Assembly (NCBI RefSeq): GCF_028823535.1
Contig: NZ_JAQIYM010000014.1
Span: forward strand, 146,802-210,801
Length of the DNA: 64,000 nt
From: Pseudomonas serbica
Lineage (GTDB): Bacteria > Pseudomonadota > Gammaproteobacteria > Pseudomonadales > Pseudomonadaceae
Direction of reading: 5' to 3'
Positions 53,405-62,800 of this stretch are shown one piece after another (position 1 is the stretch's first letter; each line of letters begins with the position of its first letter). The position numbers and the translations under genes are program-made. The notes below the pieces were generated by a model. That model was not told the DNA's origin and did not search any database. It saw nothing but the letters and a program-made list of their open reading frames with translations.

Positions 53405-53770
53405 ATGTTCTTCGTGCAACGCAATACAGACGGTCAACTGATGCGCGTGGAAGCCGAAGCCTACGCCGAATCCACAGAAATGCTGCCGGCCGATCACCCT
53501 GACCTCCAGGCCTGGTTCGCCAATGAAGTCATGGCCACCAGCCACAAACAACTTTTGCAAATCAAACAGCTCAAGCAGCTGCGCCAGAGCGACCTGGAAA
53601 TGATTCGGGTACTCGATGACTTGATCGCCGTGCTGATCAGCAAAGGGGTGATCCTCGTTACGGACCTGCCAGGGCCCGCGCAGACCAAACTCATGGACCG
53701 CTTCCAGGCACGTGAGGCGCTGGGTGGGTTGAGTAGCCTGGTTGAGGATGACGAGGAAGGCTTTATCTGA
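53405..53770 (+). CDS. Small conserved Pseudomonas protein, often annotated 'tryptophan synthase beta-like'
   Basis: 121 residues from the ATG at 53405, which has GAGGG 7 bp upstream (the frame is open back into bcsC, but that part is not protein-like). The C-terminal half LKQLRQSDLEMIRVLDDLIAVLISKGVI...LPGPAQTKLMDRFQAREALGGLSSL is highly characteristic of a protein widespread in Pseudomonas. It has none of the PLP motifs of TrpB, so that common name is misleading and the function is unknown. Helical and cytoplasmic by eye. Confidence 0.83.
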   Translation: MFFVQRNTDGQLMRVEAEAYAESTEMLPADHPDLQAWFANEVMATSHKQLLQIKQLKQLRQSDLEMIRVLDDLIAVLISKGVILVTDLPGPAQTKLMDRFQAREALGGLSSLVEDDEEGFI

Positions 53771-53792
53771 AGGCCGGGAAATAATTACACGA

Positions 53793-53831
53793 TCGCAGCC
53801 TTCGACAGCTACAGGCCTGCGAAGGCTGCGA
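53793..53831. repeat. Inverted repeat between convergent genes
   Basis: Arms TCGCAGCCTTCG (53793-53804) and CGAAGGCTGCGA (53820-53831) are perfect complements around a 15-bp loop. They lie between the ends of the 53405 gene and lapD. This is a third intergenic repeat type in the window and may act as a shared 3' structure. Confidence 0.65.
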
Positions 53832-53845
53832 CCTTTGCTATTAAC

Positions 53846-55792
53846 TTACGCCCAAGGTCTGGGCTCACCCACCAACCGCCCCTGCACGCCGTAAACGCCC
53901 ATCTCGCGAATCACCGCCAACTCCCCTTCCGTCTCGACCCGTTCGGCGATCAAAGGCAGATCAATACTATGGGCCGCACGTTGGACGGCTTCGATAAACA
54001 GGCGTTTGTCGCTTTCCTGATCGATCGCACGGATGTAGCTGCCGTCGATCTTCAAGTACGCCAAACCCAGCCGCGCCAGGTTACCGATCATGCTGAAGCG
54101 CCCGCCGAAATGCTGCAGGCTCAACGAGAAGCCGAGCGCTCGTAAACGCCGCGTCAGCTCTTCGAGACTGGCTTGCTCCGGCAACTGCTCTTCGCCAATT
54201 TCCAGGGTCAGTCGCGGCCCCAGATTGGAGTGCGAACGCAGCGTGTCGAAGAGCGCAGTCAACGCTTGCGGATGCTCCAGGGTGGCCGACGACAGGTTTA
54301 GCGCCAGCGACTCTTCGTGCGTGCCCATCTGCTCCAGTACCAGCTCCAGCATCAGCCGATCCAGTCGGGCCGCCCAGCCAAACCGCTCCAGCCACGGCAA
54401 GAAACGTCCGGCGGGAATGCTCTGGCCCTGGTCGTCGGTCAGGCGGGAAAGCACTTTGTAGTGCAGCACCAACTGCGTGTCCTGACTGGCAACCACGGGT
54501 TGGAAAAACAACTTGAAACGTCGCTGCACCAAGGCCTGGTCCAACAGGGTGTGCCAGGCATGATGGTCGTCGCCGACACCGGCCAGGGCACTGCGATCCA
54601 GGCAGACCCAGTTCGAATCGGTCTGGCCTTCGGCCTGCGCCAATGCCTGATCCGCCAGCCCGAGCACGGTTTGCGGGGCATCGCCATGAATAAACGGCGC
54701 CAGCCCGATTGCCGCCACAGAGGGGACGTCAGTAGCGCCGGTCGCGTAAAGACTGGCCAGGGCCATGTCGAGGTGCTGCGCCAGCTGCACCGCTTCCTCA
54801 CGCACCAGGCCCGGGGCCAGAACGGCGAATTCGCCGCCTCGAATCCGTGTGACCAGGTTGTTTGTTTCCGGGTATCTGGCGCACTCGCGGGACAGCTGCT
54901 GGCCGACCGCCTGGAGCAATGCATCCGTGCGCTGGCCGCCAAGCCGCTGGTTCAACCCGGCCAGATCCTTAACCCGCAACAGCAGCAAATAACCGGAACT
55001 GGCTTGCTCGGGATTGCTCACCCTGGCGTTCAACTGCATCTCGAAATAACGACGGTTCGCCAGCCCTGTCAGGTTGTCCTGATAAGACTCGACCCGCAGT
55101 TTTTCACTGCGCTCGGCCTGCTCCTTAAAGAGCGCCTTGAGCTTCTCGACCATCTGGTTCATGGCTTGCACCACACGACGCAATTCCGGAGTGCGCGGCA
55201 ATTGCGCCAGGCTGAGAAACTCGCGGCGGGCAATGGCGTGGGACTGCTGGACCATATAGTCGAGGGGCTTCAATTGCCGACGAAGCAACAGCGCGCCCAG
55301 TATCGCGCTGACCACGCCACAGATCAGCAACCACCCCAGGCTGCCCAACGCGCTCTGCCACAGCTTGGCCAGTGCGAACATCGGGTGACTGACCACCTCG
55401 ACCCGCGCGGCCTGCTCCCAACCGCGACTGACAATCGCATCGCCTCCGGCGGGCTCCAGGCCAATCAGTGTGACGAACCAGTTTGGCACCTGGGTATCGG
55501 CCGCAATGCCGCTGCGTTCGACCAGGGTCTTGTTACTGGATAAATCGACGACGCGGATGCTGGCGTAATATCCGCTGTCAAAGATTGAGCTGACCAGCAA
55601 TTCCGTCATCGCCGGGTCGTCGATATTCGGCGTCAGTGTCAACGCCAGCGCCGTCGCTGCATCTTGGGCATGGGAACGCAGTTGGTTGACGTACTGGGAG
55701 CGCGAGCTTTCCAGGCTGACCATGAAGCTGCCGGTGAAGGCGACGACCAGGAACAGACAGATAGCGATCAAAAGCTGTTTGAACAAAGACAT
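53846..55792 (-). CDS. lapD: c-di-GMP receptor LapD, adhesin-protease inhibitor
   Basis: 648 residues: two membrane spans flanking a periplasmic LapD/MoxY domain (about 25-150), a HAMP helix, a degenerate GGDEF (RGGEF) and a degenerate EAL (KVLSR). Both cytoplasmic domains lack enzymatic signatures, so the EAL domain serves as a c-di-GMP sensor. When bound, the periplasmic domain sequesters the protease LapG, so the LapA-type adhesin stays on the surface. Length and degenerate motifs match P. fluorescens LapD. Confidence 0.95.
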   Translation of the reverse strand: MSLFKQLLIAICLFLVVAFTGSFMVSLESSRSQYVNQLRSHAQDAATALALTLTPNIDDPAMTELLVSSIFDSGYYASIRVVDLSSNKTLVERSGIAADTQVPNWFVTLIGLEPAGGDAIVSRGWEQAARVEVVSHPMFALAKLWQSALGSLGWLLICGVVSAILGALLLRRQLKPLDYMVQQSHAIARREFLSLAQLPRTPELRRVVQAMNQMVEKLKALFKEQAERSEKLRVESYQDNLTGLANRRYFEMQLNARVSNPEQASSGYLLLLRVKDLAGLNQRLGGQRTDALLQAVGQQLSRECARYPETNNLVTRIRGGEFAVLAPGLVREEAVQLAQHLDMALASLYATGATDVPSVAAIGLAPFIHGDAPQTVLGLADQALAQAEGQTDSNWVCLDRSALAGVGDDHHAWHTLLDQALVQRRFKLFFQPVVASQDTQLVLHYKVLSRLTDDQGQSIPAGRFLPWLERFGWAARLDRLMLELVLEQMGTHEESLALNLSSATLEHPQALTALFDTLRSHSNLGPRLTLEIGEEQLPEQASLEELTRRLRALGFSLSLQHFGGRFSMIGNLARLGLAYLKIDGSYIRAIDQESDKRLFIEAVQRAAHSIDLPLIAERVETEGELAVIREMGVYGVQGRLVGEPRPWA

Positions 55793-55806
55793 CTGTGGTC
55801 GTGCTC

Positions 55807-56502
55807 CTAGTTAGTCGTCTCGACCGGAAATCCTTCGGCCTGCATTTTTTTCAGTACATCCTGCCAACGGGATAACCGTTTGGTGTCACCCACCTTCTGA
55901 TTGCCCTTGGCCCCCGGCAACCACAACCCTTCTGCATTGAAAGAGTAGACCGGCAGCAAATCCTTTCTCTGGCTGGCCGGCCTGATCGCATCGATAAGAC
56001 TGTCGAGCACCAGCGGCTCGGCTTCCGGGTAGGAGTAGTAGGTGAGCACCATGTGCGCGCGATTCAGGCTCAGCGCCTTTACGTAGGTGATACGCAGCTT
56101 GTCACTGGAAACGCCAAGGTGGCGCAGACTGAAATATTTGGCGATCGCATAGTCTTCGCAATCACCGGCGCCTTTCCACAGGCCTTCGACGGGGGTTTGC
56201 CAGTAATCGACCTGTTGCCACAAGTCGATGTCTTCGACATAGCGCAACTGTTTATTGAAGAACTGGTTGACCACATTCAACTGGTCCAACTCGCCAAGCT
56301 GCTTCTGGCTGGCCAGCAAGTGCTGCCAATCATCGATGCGTTGCTGGCCTGCGCCCAAAGGTCCGTACAATGCCTGCGCCCGTCGACTGATCAGGGAAAA
56401 ATCCCAATCGGCATGCAGCCCGCCCGGCATCACGCCGGCCAGCAGCAATGCGCAGGCCAGCCAGCGCAGCATCCGTGGAATCGGGAAAAAACGTGCCGCC
56501 AA
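55807..56502 (-). CDS. lapG: Periplasmic cysteine protease LapG (BTLCP)
   Basis: 231 residues; a signal-like N-terminus (LACALLLAGVMPGGLHA) and a bacterial transglutaminase-like cysteine protease domain with the triad visible as C115 (GDCEDYAIAKY), H150 (NRAHMVLTY) and D167 (LVLDSL). LapG cleaves the N-terminal retention module of a large adhesin, and LapD inhibits it when c-di-GMP is high. The frame begins at a TTG, with an ATG ten codons in; a stop upstream prevents extension. It lies 14 bp ahead of lapD on the same strand. Confidence 0.94.
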   Translation of the reverse strand: MAARFFPIPRMLRWLACALLLAGVMPGGLHADWDFSLISRRAQALYGPLGAGQQRIDDWQHLLASQKQLGELDQLNVVNQFFNKQLRYVEDIDLWQQVDYWQTPVEGLWKGAGDCEDYAIAKYFSLRHLGVSSDKLRITYVKALSLNRAHMVLTYYSYPEAEPLVLDSLIDAIRPASQRKDLLPVYSFNAEGLWLPGAKGNQKVGDTKRLSRWQDVLKKMQAEGFPVETTN

Positions 56503-56701
56503 TGCGAGGCATCCAGGATAGGCAGTTTAGAGTCGGTTGATGGTGTAGGTTAGTACAGCAAAAAACAATGGCACAGTGAGATCATCGATAGCGCGCTAAA
56601 CTTGAAATAAGGCGCCTTGCTGATAGTTTGACAAGCTTTAAGGCAGTCACTAGTGTCAGTTGGATCCAAAAAAATAACTCATTCAAACAGGGTGCGTTGT
56701 A

Positions 56702-57412
56702 GTGACACAAAAACCCAACCCGCTCAGCAGCATCAAGGTCAACGGTCCCATTGCACCGCACCTGGCGCGCTCGGTTATCGAAGAAACCTTGCGTTCGGCC
56801 ATTCTCGACGGCCGCCTGCCGTGTGGCATCGCTTTGCGCCAGCAAGACTTGGCGGATCTCTTCGGTGTCAGCCGCATGCCCGTGCGCGAAGCATTGCGCC
56901 AACTGGAAGCCCAGGCTTTGCTCAACGTGGTTGCCCATAAGGGCGCTGTGGTTGCCCCGCTGGTCCAGGGTGATGCAGTGGAAACCTATGCCCTGCGGAT
57001 TCTGCTGGAGTCCGAAGCACTGCGCCTGTCGGTCCCGTTGCTCGAGGCGGCAGATCTCGAACAGGCCGCGCGTTATATCGAAGAACTGGAGATGGAACAG
57101 GACTACACCGAAATTGGCCGGCTCAATCGCCTCTTCCATATGTCGCTCTACAGCAAGGCACCCAATCGCCGGCTGCTGAAACTCGTCGAGGACGGGCTGA
57201 ACGAAGAAGAACGCTTCCTGCGCTTCAACCTTGAAGCCATGGGCCTGGGCAAATTATCCCAGGAAGATCACCGTGCCATGTGGCGGGCCGCCAATGCGCG
57301 GGATGTCGAAGGATCGGTGCAGTTGCTGGTAAACCATCTCAATCGCGGGGTTGAGGTCATTACCCGTTATCTCGCGAGCCCGGAAGCCAAGAACAGAACA
57401 ACGTCGTCATAA
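56702..57412 (+). CDS. GntR-family regulator, FadR/FCD subfamily
   Basis: 236 residues from a GTG start. The N-terminal winged helix (LRQQDLADLFGVSRMPVREALRQLEAQALL) and the C-terminal all-helical FCD ligand domain identify the FadR subfamily, which usually senses carboxylic acids. It is divergent from lapG and lies about 700 bp upstream of the pvf/mgo-like operon on the same strand. Either could be a target, but no link is evident. Confidence 0.9.
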   Translation: MTQKPNPLSSIKVNGPIAPHLARSVIEETLRSAILDGRLPCGIALRQQDLADLFGVSRMPVREALRQLEAQALLNVVAHKGAVVAPLVQGDAVETYALRILLESEALRLSVPLLEAADLEQAARYIEELEMEQDYTEIGRLNRLFHMSLYSKAPNRRLLKLVEDGLNEEERFLRFNLEAMGLGKLSQEDHRAMWRAANARDVEGSVQLLVNHLNRGVEVITRYLASPEAKNRTTSS

Positions 57413-58105
57413 AGGACTGCGGCAAGCCCGGGTGAACCGCCTTCGCTTGCCGCCACGTTTTGCCGCTGATAGCCCGCGCATAATCTGCTTACAAAATCCC
57501 CCCCGCTCCGCTCCAGCCTGTTGTAGCCACGTCCAACCCCTTCACCTGTGGCCCAATATCCCCCCGACTTCGCTATGCCTGAGTGATGGTTGACGCCTTG
57601 AATTACGCTCACTCTTGGGTTGCCAGCAAAAACGGAGGGGCGACGCATCACGTAGAGCAGTCGCCGCACCAAGGACATACGCAAGGAGTATTGCCCGGGA
57701 ATGGAAGAATCGGCGCCAACCCTCGTCAAACTTCCCCCTCAGATCATTTCAATAAATCCCAGTTAGAAAGTTGCTTCGAGTGAGGCATTCACTCTTTATT
57801 AAATTCTGAAATATATAAGACAGAAGAAGCAACTACGCCCATGTAAAACTTTACCCAAGAGTTTTATCGACACTTCTCGCACACCATAAAGTTGAAACTC
57901 AAATTATCAACAAAACAACTTGCCTGAATCTTTATTTGTGTATTAGTTTTTCCACGCCCCAACCAATAACGGCTGTGACGGCACAAGACACGACCTGGAT
58001 ATACGAACCCATACATTGTCTTGAGGTATTCGCTCGCCGACAGAAAATTTAAACAGCCGTTACTCATTGATCAAAGCTCATGCCCGACAATTGAGAGGCC
58101 CACAA
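57413..58105. other. Long intergenic region upstream of the pvf/mgo-like operon
   Basis: 693 bp without a convincing gene. The left part is GC-rich. From about 57780 to 58090 it becomes markedly AT-rich, fitting a promoter and leader region. Short frames on both strands here have no recognisable protein pattern. A small palindrome GTAAA-AC-TTTAC lies at 57843-57854. I found no Gac/Rsm small RNA by eye. Confidence 0.6.
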
Positions 58106-58882
58106 ATGAAACCCGTTAAAGACCGGCTTGACCTAAAGAAAGCTGAACTTTCTGCCCATCCAATTTTCTCCGAAATCAATTCGTTGTCAGTGTTGCAACG
58201 GTTCATGGAAACCCATGTATTTGCCGTTTGGGATTTCATGTCGCTGACCAAGCGCCTGCAGCAGGAATTGACCTGCATACAATTGCCTTGGCTGCCACCG
58301 GGAAATCCGCAAGCCGCCCGGTTGATCAATGAAATCGTCCTGGGCGAAGAGTCCGATAACCGACCTGACCAAGGTCACTACAGCCATTTCGAGTTGTACC
58401 TGGATGCGATGCGTGAAGTCGGAGCGAGCACCGTCGCCGTCGAACGCTTCGTGGCGCTGCAACAGGAAGGCGTGAGCTACGACGTGGCGCTGCAAAGTGT
58501 GGACGCCCATCCAGCGGTGGCCCGCTTCGTTCGGCAAACGCTGCACACGGCGCTGCATGCGCCAGGCCACAGTGTCGCGGCGGCGTTTGTGCATGGTCGC
58601 GAGAGCGTCATCCCGCAGATGTTCCAGCGCATTCTCGATGACTGGGGTATCGACATCGGACAGGCGCCAACCTTTCGCTATTACCTCGAACGGCACGTTG
58701 AGGTCGACTCCGAAGACCACGGCCCGGCCGCCGAAAAACTGCTCGTTCACCTGGTCGATGGCGACCCGCAACGGGCAGAAGACGCCTACGCGTGCGCCAT
58801 CGCGGCCGTGGAAAGTCGCATCGCCCTATGGGACGGACTGCGCCAGAGCATGAGCGAGTCCCTGGTGGAGGTGGACGCATGA
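58106..58882 (+). CDS. pvfA: DUF3050 heme-oxygenase-like protein, PvfA/MgoB-like
   Basis: 258 residues from the ATG at 58106 preceded by GAGAGG. It belongs to the DUF3050 family, all-helical proteins related to heme-oxygenase-like diiron oxidases. Candidate metal-ligand clusters DQGHYSHFELY and LHTALHAPGH are visible. It is the first gene of a four-gene operon whose order matches pvfABCD of P. entomophila and mgoBCAD of P. syringae. The stop overlaps the next start (ATGA). In those systems it is needed for the product; its exact reaction is not established. The symbol is assigned by cluster architecture. Confidence 0.82.
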   Translation: MKPVKDRLDLKKAELSAHPIFSEINSLSVLQRFMETHVFAVWDFMSLTKRLQQELTCIQLPWLPPGNPQAARLINEIVLGEESDNRPDQGHYSHFELYLDAMREVGASTVAVERFVALQQEGVSYDVALQSVDAHPAVARFVRQTLHTALHAPGHSVAAAFVHGRESVIPQMFQRILDDWGIDIGQAPTFRYYLERHVEVDSEDHGPAAEKLLVHLVDGDPQRAEDAYACAIAAVESRIALWDGLRQSMSESLVEVDA

Positions 58883-59808
58883 ACGCCACCGACTACCAGT
58901 CCTTCGCCGACGCCTGGGAGAGCCGCGCAACCATCCGCACCCGTCCGCGTCGTGTGCTCGAGAACGACGACAAGCTGATCTACCCGTTAAGCCGCCAACC
59001 CCTGGTGCTCAGCGAGACGTTCCTGCGCGAGTGCCCTGGGCAACGGGATTTCGCCTTGGTACAGACGCTCTACAAATTCATCAACGACGTGGTTATTTTC
59101 GAAACCGAGATCGTCGACAAGATCGCCCGCAGCATCGCCAAGAATCGCTTCGCCGTTGAATTTCCGTTCGCCTGCCGCTACGACGCCATGACGGTGGTGG
59201 TGGACGAGGACTATCACGCCCTGGTGGCCATGGATTTCATGCAGCAGACCGTTGCCATGACAGGCATCGCCCCCATCGACCTGCCGCTCGAAATCGAGCT
59301 GAGCCAAGCCATTCCAGCGGCCGTCGCGCTTGCGCCGCCACACTTGCGCAACGCTGTCGAACTGATCTGTGTGGCCATCGCCGAAAACACCGTGACCGGC
59401 GATGTCTCCGCGTTCGCCAAGGACGACACGATCAAACAGTCGATCAAGGGATTGATGGCCGACCATCTGCTGGACGAAGGCCGGCATTCCGGATTCTGGT
59501 CGCGGATGGTGCGCATCTACTGGCATACCGCGTGCGATGACGACCGCCAGTGCATCGCGCGGATCCTCCCGGTGTTCATCGAGCATTACCTGACCAACGA
59601 GATCCAGCGGTCCTTCGACTTGCGCTTGATCGACGCCTTGCAGATCGGCGATGCCGCACGCGATGCACTCAAGAGCGAGGTAGCCGGTTTGGAATTCCCG
59701 ATCAACCGCCACCATCCGCTGGTGGCCAACATCATGCGATTTTTTCGCAGCAGTTCGCTGCTCGACTCGCCGTGCGTGCAAAGCGCATTGAGCGACTACC
59801 TGATCTGA
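58879..59808 (+). CDS. pvfB: AurF-like diiron N-oxygenase, PvfB/MgoC-like
   Basis: 309 residues, a helical diiron oxygenase of the AurF (p-aminobenzoate N-oxygenase) family. Diiron-ligand candidates are visible: E75 or E77 in IFETEIV, E110xxH113 (DEDYH), E169 (AIAEN) and E200xxH203 (DEGRH) with H196. Enzymes of this type in pvf/mgo/ham clusters oxidise an amino nitrogen on the way to the N-N bond of diazeniumdiolates. It overlaps the DUF3050 stop by 4 bp and is followed after 13 bp by the NRPS gene. Confidence 0.88.
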   Translation: MNATDYQSFADAWESRATIRTRPRRVLENDDKLIYPLSRQPLVLSETFLRECPGQRDFALVQTLYKFINDVVIFETEIVDKIARSIAKNRFAVEFPFACRYDAMTVVVDEDYHALVAMDFMQQTVAMTGIAPIDLPLEIELSQAIPAAVALAPPHLRNAVELICVAIAENTVTGDVSAFAKDDTIKQSIKGLMADHLLDEGRHSGFWSRMVRIYWHTACDDDRQCIARILPVFIEHYLTNEIQRSFDLRLIDALQIGDAARDALKSEVAGLEFPINRHHPLVANIMRFFRSSSLLDSPCVQSALSDYLI

Positions 59809-59821
59809 CGAGGAGCCCAAC

Positions 59822-62800
59822 ATGAGACGTCTCGACATTCTGCTCGTTGGACCTAGCCGGGCCCTCGATGACCTGGCGCTGGAGCTCGAACAACAGGGTC
59901 ATGAACCGACACGGGTAACGGCGCTTGACGAACAGCCCCCCAAGTATCCGGATCTTGTAATCGATGACGCCAGCCTGGACGTACCGGCTTTCAAAGATGC
60001 GCCGCGCCTGACGCTGCAACTGGGTATCGACCCTCCAGGGGCTTCGAGCCTGCCGTTGCTGGACCTGTTGTGCATCGTCGGTTCGACATTGCTCACACGC
60101 GTGCCAATCGCCGATGAACCTTCGGGCAACGGCCAGGCGCTACGTCAGCGCGCGGTGGCGGAACTGGTGGATCACGTGGCGTTGTTGGTCAGCCGCTTCG
60201 CCAGGGACGCCATGTATTTTCGGCCGGACGAAGCAACAGCCTCTGCTCACATGGGGGCCGTTGAAAGCCTGGTGTTTCTCGACAGCCTGGCCTTCGTCCA
60301 TCGGCGCAATGCGACCGCCGATCCCCAACTGCTGAAACTGGCGCCGGTACCGATGATCGAGCGGCTGGAGCAGCGCTTCATTCAGTGCGCTGAACGACCC
60401 GCGCTGAATGTGGCAGGTACCGCCCTCGACTACGGCCATTTACATGCTCTGAGTCGGGCGATCCAGCAGCGATTGCTGCCTTTGCTCGATCAGCATGACG
60501 GCCCGGTGGTGGTAGGCGTCTGCCTGCCCAAATGCAGTGCGCTGTATGCGGGAATCCTGGCCATCCTGGGCTGTGGTGCGGTGTACCTGCCGCTGGAGCC
60601 AGACCACCCGCCGCAACGTCAGCAATACATCCTGACGAATGCCGGCGCGGTGTTGCTATTGCATGACGGGCGGCACCCGCTCGCGCCCGACATGCCGCAC
60701 CTGGATATCACCGCCATCGACGCCGAAGAAGTGGACATCGCTCAACCCTTGGTGCGCCATTCTTTCGGCCCGGACGCGCCGTGCATGGCGCTCTATACGT
60801 CGGGCACCACTGGCCATCCCAAAGGCGTGCTGCTCAGCCAGGCTAACCTCGCACACTTTACTGCCTGGTACGCCGACTACGTGCAACTGACCGAGCAGGC
60901 TCGAGTGCTGCAATTTTCGTCACTGGGCTTCGACTCGTCGCTGATCGATATCTTCCCTACCCTGTTGCAGGGAGCCGAACTGGTCGTCCCCAGCGATGAT
61001 CAACGCCGCGATCCGCAGCAACTGGTGGAATTCATCCGCGGCCAGCAATTGAGCCATGCCTTCTTGCCACCAGCATTGCTAAGCATCCTGCCGCTGGAGC
61101 CGTTGCAAACCCTTGATCACATAATGACCGGGGGCGATGTCTGCGAACCTTGGGTCATCGAGCAGCTGTCGCGCCAGGGCAACCTCTACAATCTCTATGG
61201 CCCCACAGAGACCACGGTGCTGATCACCGCCAGGCAAATGCAGGCCGGCGACAATAATCGGACTTTGGGTAGTCCGATCGCCAATACCCAGGTGCTGATT
61301 CTCGATGACGATCTGCAACCGGTGATCGAGCAGACCATCGGCGAGCTGTACGTCGCAGGTCCTGGTGTATGTCTGGGCTACCTGAACGACCCGCAGCAGA
61401 CTGCCGAACGCTATCTGAACCTGACCCTCCCGGATGGCCAGACCCTGCGTGTCTATCGCACCGGTGACATGGCGAAGTGGACAAAGGGTGGCATCGAGTT
61501 GTGTGGCCGCCGGGACAACCAGGTGAAAATTCGCGGCTTTCGCGTCGAACCGGAAGAGATCGAGCGCTGCCTGCGCGACAGCCAGTTGTACCGCCAGGTA
61601 GCAGTGGTCATCGACAGTCATCGAAGAATTCTGGCGTATCTCGCCCAACCATGGGAAGACCGGTTTGGCGAGGCGCAACAGGCCCTCAAGACCCACGCCC
61701 TGCGGTCCTTGCCGGATTATATGCAGCCTGTTGCGTGGACGGAACTGACGAGCTTGCCGTTTGCCAGCAACGGCAAGGTCGACCGCAAGGCGTTGCTTGA
61801 GCTGCCGGTCAGCGTCAGTGAAAACACCCGCAGACGCCTGCCCGCAAACGCCGATGAGGCCCTGTTGCTCAAGATCTGGGCCGAGCTGCTGGCGTTGCCC
61901 AGCCACGATATCTCCACGGACGAGAGCTTCTTCAACCTGGGCGGCCACTCAATCCTGCTGTCGCGCATGCTCCTGCGTTTGCGTGAAGAGTTCGGCCGCA
62001 GTATTTCGATCAACCGCTTCATCGAACTGCCCACCATAACCAAACTGGCGACGCTGGTGCGCGGCTCTGGCAGTGAAGAAGTGCTGAGCGAACAAGCCAT
62101 GGCCGATGCCCTGCGTGAACTGCAAGTGCAGCCATTGCCTGTCAGTCGCATGGGCGATGTGCGCAAAGTGATCGTCACCGGCGCCAACAGTTTTGTCGGT
62201 GTGCACATCGTCGAAGCGCTACTGGCTTGCGGTGCCAGCGAAGTCGCTTGCCTGGTTCGCGATGGCAATGACCAATCGGCTGACGAACGCTTCACCCAGG
62301 CGTTGCGCGAGAACCGTCTTGAGCATCTGGATAGGAGCCGGGTTCGGGTTTACCCGGCCGACATCACGCGTCCGGCGCTGGGACTGACTGACGACGACTA
62401 TGCGCGCCTCGATCTGGAGTTCGGCGCCTTGGTGCACAACGCCGCCAACGTCAATCACGTACTCGATTACGGGTCGCTGGCTGGGGACAACGTCGAACCG
62501 ATTTTCGAATGCCTGCGGCTGTGCGAAGGGCGCAGCAAAAAGATCTTCAACTTCGTCTCGACACTCTCGGCCTCCAGCACAATGACCGCCGATGGCCGGG
62601 TCCTTGAACAGCCCGCCGCGCAGACTCCGCCGATCTACATCAAGAACGGTTACAACCTGTCCAAATGGGTTGGCGAACGCATCCTCGAACGTGCCAGGGA
62701 ACGCGGCGTGCTGGTCAATCTCTACCGCCCGGGCAACATCAGCTTCAACAGCCTGACGGGGGTGTGCCAGCCCCACAAGAACCGTTTGATGCTGATGCTC

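Noticed and set aside
53405..53770. Naming the small gene after bcsC a tryptophan synthase beta subunit
   Set aside because: The common database label is not supported: 121 residues without any PLP-binding motif or TrpB fold signature.
56582..57139. Minus-strand frame opposite the GntR gene
   Set aside because: The GntR protein on the plus strand has clear helix-turn-helix and FCD domains; the antisense frame has none.
57367..57729. 120-codon minus-strand frame after the GntR gene
   Set aside because: It overlaps the GntR 3' end and has no recognisable domain or start signal. It could be a remnant, but I cannot support it as a gene.
57864..58067. 67-codon minus-strand frame in the pvf/mgo leader region
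   Set aside because: No ribosome site, no family pattern and unusual composition; more likely chance in AT-rich DNA.
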